A stretch of DNA of 64,000 nucleotides from HK1 sp965204915 (GTDB lineage Bacteria > Pseudomonadota > Gammaproteobacteria > HK1). The position numbers and the translations under genes are program-made. Of the stretch, positions 57,681 through 64,000 are shown piece after piece. Position 1 is the stretch's first letter; each line of letters starts with the position of its first letter. The notes below the pieces were generated by a model, which was not told the DNA's origin, did no database searches, and saw only the letters and a program-made list of their open reading frames with translations. The stretch covers positions 806,001 through 870,000 of the forward strand of contig OZ242023.1 in assembly GCA_965204915.1 (NCBI GenBank), given 5' to 3'.

Positions 57681-59264
57681 ATGACACGGACGGAGACGGG
57701 TTCGGACCCGCGCACGGCGCGGCGGAAGCTGCCCATCGGCATCCAGACCTTCCGCACGATCCGGGAGGATGGCTCCTACTACGTGGACAAGTCCGCCTAC
57801 GTCCAGCGGCTGGTGGACGAGGGTACGCACTACTTCCTCTCCCGTCCCCGGCGTTTCGGCAAGAGCCTGCTGCTGGATACGCTCAAGGAGCTGTTCGAGG
57901 GCAGCGAGGAGTTGTTCCGGGGGCTTGCCGTCCACGATCGGTGGGACTGGAGCGTGCGCCGCCCGGTGCTGCGGCTGGACTTCGGCGCCGGCGACTTCGA
58001 GAAGCCCGACTACCTGCGGGAAGAAGTCGCGGCGCAATTCGAAGACATCGAGACACAGGCGGGTATCAGTCCTGGCGAAGCGAGCGCGCCCATCCGCTTC
58101 CGCCGGCTCATCCGGGCGTTGCACGAGCGCGCGGGGCAGCGGGTGGCGATCCTGGTGGACGAGTACGACAAGCCGATCCTCGATGCGCTGGCGTCGCCGG
58201 AGGTCGCCCGCGCCAACCGCAACTTCCTGCGCGGGCTGTACTCGGCGATCAAGCAGAGCGACGCGCACGTGAAGTTCACGCTGCTGACTGGGGTGAGCAG
58301 GTTCTCGAAGGTGGGCATCTTCTCCGGTCTGAACAACCTCCGTGACATCACCCTGGACCCGCGCTACTCCTCGATCTGCGGCTACACCGATGCGGATCTG
58401 GACGCGGTGTTCGCGCCGGAGCTGCCCGGCCTGGACCGGGACGAGATACGGCGCTGGTACAACGGCTATTGCTGGCTCGGGGAGGAGAAGGTCTACAACC
58501 CCTTCGACATCCTGCTGCTGTTCGGCACCCGCAAGTTCAAAGCGCACTGGTTCGAGACCGGCACGCCGAGGTTCCTGATCGACACCTTGCTGCGGCGCTG
58601 GGTCGCATCCCCGGACCTGGAGGGCATGATCGGCACCGATACGCTGCTCTCCGCCTTCGACGTGGACAAGATGGCGACGGAGGCGCTGCTGTTCCAGACC
58701 GGCTACCTGACGATCACCGGCGAAGACGACCTCGGCGGCGAGCCGGCCTACCGGCTGGGGTATCCGAACCATGAAGTGCGGCGAAGCCTGAACGAAAGCC
58801 TGCTGCGCGCCATGGCGCCCGAGGATTCCCGACAGACCGCGGCGCTCCTTCGGCTGCGCCGGCTGCTTGGAAGCAACGATTTCGACGGGCTGGAAGCACT
58901 GTTCCGCAGCTTCTTCGCCGGCATTCCCTACGAATGGCATACGAAGAACGACATCGCACGCTACGAGGGCTACTACGCGAGCGTGTTCTACTCGTGCTTC
59001 GCCGCGGCCGGGCTGGACGTGCGGGTGGAGGAAAGCACCAGCCACGGGCGCCTCGACATGGCGGTGCTGTACAACGGCCACGTCTATCTGTTCGAGTGCA
59101 AGACGGTGGAGAAGGCGCCGGAGGGGAAGGCGATGGCCCAGATCAAGAGGAAGGGCTATGCGGACAAGTACCGCCATCTCGGGCAACCGATTCACCTGAT
59201 CGGGGTGGAGTTCAGCCGCAAGGACCGCAACGTTGCCGCCTTCGAGGTGGAGCGGGCCGCGTAG
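57681..59264 (+). CDS. AAA-ATPase-like protein with C-terminal PD-(D/E)XK domain
   Basis: A 527-residue member of the AAA-ATPase-like/DUF1703 (PF09820 plus PF08011) family. It starts LPIGIQTFRTIREDGSYYVD, has the P-loop-like FLSRPRRFGKSLLLDTLKEL near 60, VAILVDEYDKPILDAL as Walker B and LLTGVSRFSKVGIFSGLNNL. The C-terminal nuclease-like part shows GRLDMAVLYNGHVYLFECKT (D...E-x-K). The family is frequent in many copies in symbionts and gut bacteria; its function is unknown. The last codons and the gap to hsdR recur inverted at the window's left edge. ATG chosen at 57681; upstream frame is non-coding. Confidence 0.88.
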   Translation: MTRTETGSDPRTARRKLPIGIQTFRTIREDGSYYVDKSAYVQRLVDEGTHYFLSRPRRFGKSLLLDTLKELFEGSEELFRGLAVHDRWDWSVRRPVLRLDFGAGDFEKPDYLREEVAAQFEDIETQAGISPGEASAPIRFRRLIRALHERAGQRVAILVDEYDKPILDALASPEVARANRNFLRGLYSAIKQSDAHVKFTLLTGVSRFSKVGIFSGLNNLRDITLDPRYSSICGYTDADLDAVFAPELPGLDRDEIRRWYNGYCWLGEEKVYNPFDILLLFGTRKFKAHWFETGTPRFLIDTLLRRWVASPDLEGMIGTDTLLSAFDVDKMATEALLFQTGYLTITGEDDLGGEPAYRLGYPNHEVRRSLNESLLRAMAPEDSRQTAALLRLRRLLGSNDFDGLEALFRSFFAGIPYEWHTKNDIARYEGYYASVFYSCFAAAGLDVRVEESTSHGRLDMAVLYNGHVYLFECKTVEKAPEGKAMAQIKRKGYADKYRHLGQPIHLIGVEFSRKDRNVAAFEVERAA

Positions 59265-59336
59265 ACCGGCGGTGAGAAGAACCGCACGCAGGATTCGTCG
59301 CAGCACGACCGGATCGTCCGGCGACCGGAGAAGACG

Positions 59337-62300
59337 ATGACCATCGCGCCGCCGCCCCGTATCGACGAGCGCCGCCACGTCGAGAAGCCCTTGCTGGACC
59401 AGCTCGCGGGGCTCGGCTGGGAGATCCTCGACCTCGACAACACGCAACGCCCGGCGGACACCTTCCGCGAGAGCTTCGCCGAGGTGCTGATGCCGCCCGT
59501 GCTGCGCGAACGGATCGGGGTCATCAACCCGTGGCTGGACGATGACCAGATCGAAGAGGCCGCGAGACGGCTCACCGCCGGCTTTCCGGGGCCGGGGCTC
59601 CTGGAGTGCAACCGGCACATCCTCGATCTGCTGCTGGAAGGGACCAGCGCCGGGGAGAACCGCCGCACCGGGGAGAAGAGCCCCACCGTCCGCTACGTGG
59701 ACTTCGAGCAGCGGGAGAACAACCGCTTCATCGCCGTGTGCCAGTGCAAGGTCCGCATCCCCGGGACCGAGCACCACATCGTTCCGGACCTCGTGCTGTT
59801 CCTGAACGGCCTGCCGGTGGTGGTGATCGAGTGCAAGTCGCCCAGGGTGAAGGACGCGATCCCGGAGGCCATCGACCAGCTTCTGCGCTACAGCGATCAG
59901 CGCGGCGCGACGGGCGAGGGCAGCCCGCGCCTCTTCCATTACAACCAGTTCGTGGTGGTGACCTGCCGGCAGGAGGCGCGGTTCGGCACCATCACCACCC
60001 ACACCGGGAAGCACTTCTACCGCTGGACCGATCCCTGGCCGCGCACCGTGGACGACCTGGAGCACGGCGCCGGCGGCCCGAACGATCAGCAGCGGCTCGC
60101 CGCCGGGATGCTCGACCCCGGCAATCTCCTCGACCTCATCCGCACCTTCACCCTGTTCTCGACCAACGACAAGGGCGAGACCATCAAGATCGTCGGGCGC
60201 TACCAGCAGTTCCGGGCGGTGAAGCGGGCCGTGAAGCGTCTGCTGGAAGGCCGGAGTCCGCGCGCGCGGAGCGGCATCGTCTGGCATACGCAGGGGTCGG
60301 GCAAGTCGCTCACGATGATGTTCATGGTGCGGGAGATGTACCGCCACGCGGCGCTCTCGAAGTGGAAGGTGGTCTTCGTCACCGACCGCACCCAGCTCGA
60401 ACGGCAGCTCTGCGAGACGAGCGCGAACGTCGGCTTCACCGTGAAGGTCGCGGACAGTATCGCGGCGCTCAAGGCGCTTCTGCGCGCCGACACCTCCGAT
60501 CTGGTCATGGCCATGATCCACAAGTTCCGGGAGGCGGATCTCGAAGAGACCTTCCCCGAGCTGAACCCGAGCCCCTGGATCCTGGTCATGACCGACGAGG
60601 CGCACCGCTCCCAGTACCGGATGCTCGGCGCGAACCTCGACCGGGCCATCCCCAACGCGACCCGGATCGGCTACACCGGCACGCCGATCGACAAGACCGA
60701 GCGGGTGTTCGGCGACTACATCGACCGCTACGGCATGCGCCAGGCCGCGAAGGACGGCGTGACGCTCGGCATCGTCTACGAAGGACGTACCCACAAGGCC
60801 GAGGTCCCCGACCGTGCCGGGATGGACGCGGCGTTCGAGGACGTGTTCGGCGAATACGGCCTGCAAGAGCGCCTGCGGATCCTCGGCTACGGCTCGCGGG
60901 ACGCCTATCTGGAGGCGGAGCCGACCATCCAGGCGAAGGCGCGGGACATGGTCGGGCACTACCTGACCCACGTGTACCCGAACGGCTACAAGGCGCAGGT
61001 GGTGGCTACGTCGCGCGAGGCGGCCGTTCGTTACCAGAGGCATCTCGACGCGGCGCTCGCGGACGCGGCTGCGAAGCTGGAACGACAGGGCAACCCGGGA
61101 AGGCTGGATCCGGAATCGCTCAAGGCCATGCGAACGGCCGTGGTCATCTCCGGCAGCCACAACGATCCGCCGCATCTGAAGGCCCATTCGGACCCGTCCC
61201 GGCACGAAGCGGACATCAAGAGCTTCAAGCTGCCCTTCGGGGGCGAGGACGCCGGTGTGCGCGGCGACACCGCCGTCCTCATCGTCAACAACATGCTGCT
61301 CACGGGCTTCGACGCGCCGGTCGAGCAGGTGCTGTATCTCGACCGGGTGGTCGTCGCCCACAACCTGCTGCAAGCCATCGCGCGGGTGAACCGCGTCGCC
61401 GGGGCGTCCAAGGACAAGGGCTTCGTGGTCGACTACGTCGGCATCGGCCACCACCTCAAGCAGGCGATCGACGGCTACGACGAGCGGGAGCGGAAGGACG
61501 TCCTCGATACGCTCAGCTTCCCCGAAGACGAAGTGCGGGAGCTCGAAGCCGGCTTCGACGCCATCATGGCGCTCCTGCGCCGCCACGGCCTCCACGATCT
61601 GAACGACCACGACGCGTTCTTCGACGCCTTCTACGACGAGGACCTGCGCTTCGAATTCATCTCGGCGTTCAGGACCCTGACCCGATGCCTCAACCTGGTG
61701 TTCCCGGCGAAGCAGGCGCTCGACTACGTACGGGACTACCAGGCCCTGGCCGGGATCAGCGTACTGGCGGGCAAGCACTTCCGGGACGGGCGGCTCAGCA
61801 TGAAGGGGATTCCGCCGAAGCTGCGGGCCATCACCGACGAGCACCTGGAATCCCGGGGGATCGATGCCAGGGTGCCGCCCATTTCGATCCTCGACGAGCA
61901 CTTCGTCAGGGAGGTGGCGAAACGGACCCGCGCGAAGACGAAGGCGGCGGAGATCGAGCACGCGATCCGTCACCACCTCGACGTGGAGCTCGACGACGAC
62001 CCGGACCTCAAGGCGTCGTTCGCGGAGGCGCTGGCCGCCATCTTCGAGCAATTCCGCGACAACTGGCAGAAGATCCACGAGGAGCTGGAGAAGCTGCGGG
62101 CGCGGATCGTCAACGCCCGCGAGGAGCCGACCTACGGGCTGCATCGCAAGAAGCAGATGCCCTTCTTCCGGATGTTCCGGCGGGAGCTGTTCGGCACGGC
62201 TCCGGTCGCCGCCAGGGACGGCGCCCCCACCAAGGACGGCGGAGGCGAATCGAGGTTGGCGGAGACCCCGGCGTTCTATGGAGTGCGCGAGGAAGAGCGC

Positions 62301-62408
62301 ATCAGCCGGCTCGTGGACCTCACGCAGAAGGTGTTTCTCGCCGTCGATCGCGAGCTGCGCCTCACCGGCTTCCGGGACAGCATCCTATCCCGGCCCGGAA
62401 CCGGCTGA
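59337..62408 (+). CDS. hsdR: Type I restriction enzyme R subunit (HsdR), C-terminal frameshift
   Basis: A 1023-residue translocase-nuclease. N-terminal nuclease: VPDLVLFLNGLPVVVIECKS (D...E-x-K). Helicase: IVWHTQGSGKSLTMMFMVRE (Walker A), ILVMTDEAHRSQYRM (DEAH), TRIGYTGTPI, and ARVNRVAGASKDKGFVVDYV. The frame ends at 62408 in LSRPGTG, but the true C-terminus continues in another frame to 62545 (PARNRLKAEVQKTLLAPEFV... ERNNDLILYAE). A 5-bp duplication-like insertion near 62384 (CATCCTATCCC) explains the shift, removing about 48 residues. No hsdM or hsdS is in the window, so partners must lie elsewhere or be lost. Confidence 0.9.
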   Translation: MTIAPPPRIDERRHVEKPLLDQLAGLGWEILDLDNTQRPADTFRESFAEVLMPPVLRERIGVINPWLDDDQIEEAARRLTAGFPGPGLLECNRHILDLLLEGTSAGENRRTGEKSPTVRYVDFEQRENNRFIAVCQCKVRIPGTEHHIVPDLVLFLNGLPVVVIECKSPRVKDAIPEAIDQLLRYSDQRGATGEGSPRLFHYNQFVVVTCRQEARFGTITTHTGKHFYRWTDPWPRTVDDLEHGAGGPNDQQRLAAGMLDPGNLLDLIRTFTLFSTNDKGETIKIVGRYQQFRAVKRAVKRLLEGRSPRARSGIVWHTQGSGKSLTMMFMVREMYRHAALSKWKVVFVTDRTQLERQLCETSANVGFTVKVADSIAALKALLRADTSDLVMAMIHKFREADLEETFPELNPSPWILVMTDEAHRSQYRMLGANLDRAIPNATRIGYTGTPIDKTERVFGDYIDRYGMRQAAKDGVTLGIVYEGRTHKAEVPDRAGMDAAFEDVFGEYGLQERLRILGYGSRDAYLEAEPTIQAKARDMVGHYLTHVYPNGYKAQVVATSREAAVRYQRHLDAALADAAAKLERQGNPGRLDPESLKAMRTAVVISGSHNDPPHLKAHSDPSRHEADIKSFKLPFGGEDAGVRGDTAVLIVNNMLLTGFDAPVEQVLYLDRVVVAHNLLQAIARVNRVAGASKDKGFVVDYVGIGHHLKQAIDGYDERERKDVLDTLSFPEDEVRELEAGFDAIMALLRRHGLHDLNDHDAFFDAFYDEDLRFEFISAFRTLTRCLNLVFPAKQALDYVRDYQALAGISVLAGKHFRDGRLSMKGIPPKLRAITDEHLESRGIDARVPPISILDEHFVREVAKRTRAKTKAAEIEHAIRHHLDVELDDDPDLKASFAEALAAIFEQFRDNWQKIHEELEKLRARIVNAREEPTYGLHRKKQMPFFRMFRRELFGTAPVAARDGAPTKDGGGESRLAETPAFYGVREEERISRLVDLTQKVFLAVDRELRLTGFRDSILSRPGTG

Positions 62409-62545
62409 AGGCGGAGGTCCAGAAGACGCTGCTGGCCCCGGAGTTCGTCTCGCTCCCCCGCATCAGGGAGCACCGGGCGCAGCTCGTGAGCCGCGTCATG
62501 GAGCTCGCGGAACGCAACAACGACCTCATCCTCTACGCGGAATGA
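62393..62545 (+). pseudogene. hsdR: Displaced C-terminal tail of hsdR
   Basis: Read in the shifted frame, PARNRLKAEVQKTLLAPEFV, SLPRIREHRAQLVSRVMELA and ERNNDLILYAE, ending in TGA, continue the HsdR family sequence that the upstream frame loses. It has no start of its own. Confidence 0.85.
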
Positions 62546-62560
62546 TCCGGAGCGGGGGCG

Positions 62561-63247
62561 ATGGAGCTACGCTACGCGGTCAAGCGCTCGGGCAGGCGGA
62601 AGAAGCTCACGATCACCGTCGAACGCGACCGGAGCGTGGTCGTGCACGCACCGGCCGCCACGCCGGACGAAGCGATCCGGCGGGCCGTGGCAGCGAAGCG
62701 GCAGTGGATCCACGAAAAGACCCGGCACGGCCGGAAGTACCGGGCGCCGCCGCACCCGCCCGGCAAGGAGCTGGTCAACGGCGAATCGGCGCTCTACCTG
62801 GGCCGGAGCTACCGGATCGAGCGGGTGAAGGGAGACGCCGGCGGCGAGATCCGCTTCGACCAGCGCTTCTTCATTCCCGCTTCACTCCCGGACCACGGTC
62901 GGTCCGCGATGCGGGACTGGTACGTCGCCAGGGCCAGGGAACGCATCCTGCCCCGGGTGGAGCGCCACGCCCACAGCCTCGGGGTGCGCTGCGGCCGGGC
63001 GCGCATCGTCGACAGCCGCTACCGCTGGGGCTCGTGCACCGTGCGGGGCAACGTCAGCTTCAACTGGCGGCTCATCAAGGCGCCGACGTTCGTCATCGAC
63101 TACGTCGTCGTGCACGAGCTCGCGCACCTGATCGAGTCGAACCATACGGATCGGTTCTGGGGCATCGTGCGCACCCACGCGCCGGGGATGGAAGGGGCGC
63201 GGGCCTGGCTGCGGGAGCACGGACAGCTTCTGGAGGAGCTCGTGTAG
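62561..63247 (+). CDS. YgjP/SprT-like metallopeptidase (DUF45)
   Basis: A 228-residue zinc metallopeptidase of the YgjP (M48-like, DUF45) family: RRKKLTITVERDRSVVVHAP near the start, SRYRWGSCTVRGNVSFNWRL, then the zinc motif VVHELAHLIESNHTDRFW (HELAH plus downstream His). Members are very often encoded directly beside hsdR in type I restriction loci; here the gene starts 15 bp after the hsdR tail. Its role in restriction is not established. Confidence 0.9.
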   Translation: MELRYAVKRSGRRKKLTITVERDRSVVVHAPAATPDEAIRRAVAAKRQWIHEKTRHGRKYRAPPHPPGKELVNGESALYLGRSYRIERVKGDAGGEIRFDQRFFIPASLPDHGRSAMRDWYVARARERILPRVERHAHSLGVRCGRARIVDSRYRWGSCTVRGNVSFNWRLIKAPTFVIDYVVVHELAHLIESNHTDRFWGIVRTHAPGMEGARAWLREHGQLLEELV

Positions 63248-63322
63248 CCGCCGGTAGCAGCCGGAGCCGTCGGCAAGAGCAATGGACCCGAATACCGGAC
63301 CGGCCGATCACCGTCCTCCGCG

Positions 63323-63440
63323 CCCGGTCTCGCCGTCGCCGGCGAGGAGTTCGAGTTGAAGCCTGTGCCGAGTAGTATCGACCTTTGTCAATTGCCTCTG
63401 GTCTCGACGTCGCCGGCGAGGGGTTCGAGTTGAAGCTGGC
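63323..63440 (+). repeat. Tandem imperfect repeat ahead of the S24 gene
   Basis: GTCGCCGGCGAGGAGTTCGA (about 63333) with GTTGAAGCC recurs as GTCGCCGGCGAGGGGTTCGA (about 63408) with GTTGAAGCT, 75 bp apart. Each can read VAGEEFELK or VAGEGFELK, suggesting debris of a duplicated coding segment. The rest of 63248-63440 is without a gene. Confidence 0.7.
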
Positions 63441-63950
63441 CTCAACCTCGGGTTCACCCTCGTCTCGCTCGAAGCCGAGCGCGTCAAGCGGGAAGCGTTC
63501 AAGGCCCTTCTGCCGCTCTACTCGCTCAAGGCCGCCGCCGGGTACTTCGGGAACGCCGAGCCGGTGGAGCCCGAGGGTTGGGTGGAGGCGGACGGCGTGG
63601 GACGGCTCGACGAGAGGATGTTCGTCTGCCGGGCCGCAGGCCGTTCGATGGAGCCCAGGATCCACGACGGCGATTGCGTGGTCTTCCGCGCGAAGCCGGC
63701 CGGAACGCGGCAGGGGAGGATCGTGCTCGTGCAGTATCGCGGCGAGGCCGACCCGGACACGGGTGGTTCGTACACCGTCAAGCGCTACTCGTCGGAGAAG
63801 GTGGCCGCGGAAGGCGGCGACTGGCGCCACGCGCGAATCGTGCTGTCCCCGACGAACCCGCAGTACGAGCCGATTGTCTTCTCCCCGGAGGAGAGCGGGC
63901 ATGTGGGGGTCATCGCGGAGATGGCGACGGTGCTGCGGGGTGGGCTATAG
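63441..63950 (+). CDS. S24/LexA-like peptidase domain, 5'-truncated
   Basis: In frame from about 63441: LNLGFTLVSLEAERVKREAF, KALLPLYSLKAAAGYFGNAE, then GRSMEPRIHDGDCVVFRAKP, which is the S24 motif with the nucleophilic Ser, and GRIVLVQYRGEADPDTGGSY with the general-base Lys in TVKRYS. This layout occurs at the C-terminus of some DEAD/DEAH-helicase proteins; the helicase part is missing here. No convincing start codon exists before GTG 63564, so it is probably a truncated gene. The last 244 bp lie in direct repeat copy B. Confidence 0.65.
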   Translation, partial: LNLGFTLVSLEAERVKREAFKALLPLYSLKAAAGYFGNAEPVEPEGWVEADGVGRLDERMFVCRAAGRSMEPRIHDGDCVVFRAKPAGTRQGRIVLVQYRGEADPDTGGSYTVKRYSSEKVAAEGGDWRHARIVLSPTNPQYEPIVFSPEESGHVGVIAEMATVLRGGL

Positions 63951-64000
63951 CGCCCTGGCTGTCGCCTTCCCGGCGCTGGTGAAGGCGATCGGGTCATCGG
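63707..64000 (+). repeat. 294-bp direct repeat, copy B (continues off the window)
   Basis: Partner of 55204-55497; together they bracket about 8.5 kb holding hipBA, the AAA-ATPase-like gene, hsdR, the YgjP-type gene and most of the S24 gene. Confidence 0.95.

Noticed and set aside
57567..62144. 1525-codon minus-strand open frame
   Set aside because: Antisense to the AAA-ATPase-like and hsdR genes; composition-driven.
59606..62545. 979-codon + frame overlapping hsdR
   Set aside because: Only its last 50 or so codons are real (the displaced hsdR tail); the rest is a shadow frame.

Overview
The window is high-GC bacterial chromosome, by eye mostly in the mid-60s percent. It fits a proteobacterium, probably a gammaproteobacterium, but nothing here fixes the taxonomy. 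It is a defence-rich accessory region mixed with ordinary metabolism and an unusual amount of gene debris: many genes survive only as their two ends, as frameshifted copies, or as fragments caught between repeats.

Left part (1-11498): a short inverted copy of sequence found again at 59.2-59.4 kb is joined to a truncated 2OG-Fe(II) oxygenase. A complete type I-G (formerly I-U) CRISPR-Cas operon follows: cas3 with a C-terminal HD domain, csb3/cas8, csb1/cas7, csb2/cas5-cas6, a cas4-cas1 fusion and cas2. Cas1 carries a roughly 95-residue low-complexity insertion with a 24-residue period between its catalytic Glu and His.

Middle (11499-30394): a single 18.9-kb CRISPR array. By hand count it has 258 copies of a 36-nt repeat and 257 spacers. 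The repeat ends in ATTGAAGC, so transcription runs from the cas2-side leader on the + strand. One spacer carries the reverse complement of the repeat end, one is a perfect hairpin, and all exact spacer duplications I found are in the leader-distal half.

Metabolic and decayed part (30395-48224): a DUF1524 (GmrSD-type) remnant at the array end, a DUF1223 protein, an enoyl-CoA hydratase, a GMC oxidoreductase, gcvH next to a collapsed gcvP, a broken DUF499 defence gene, a AAA ATPase, an AlbA_2/Schlafen-type ATPase, an SDR remnant, RidA next to a collapsed dadA, a lipoprotein aminopeptidase, prfB with its programmed +1 frameshift, and a TPP enzyme plus CoA-transferase pair.

Right defence island (48503-64000): a two-gene restriction-modification system; an overlapping operon of a UvrD-like fragment, a DUF4338 (DruA-type) protein, NurA and HerA, which is the best candidate here for a little-described defence system; ParDE and RelBE-type modules whose toxins are both broken; an intact-looking HipBA; a AAA-ATPase/PD-(D/E)XK protein; a frameshifted HsdR-type subunit without hsdM or hsdS; a YgjP-type metallopeptidase; and S24 peptidase sequences inside about 294-bp direct repeats that bracket an 8.5-kb block. 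Adaptive immunity, restriction and toxin-antitoxin genes are clustered, and recombination between repeats appears to have shaped the right-hand island.
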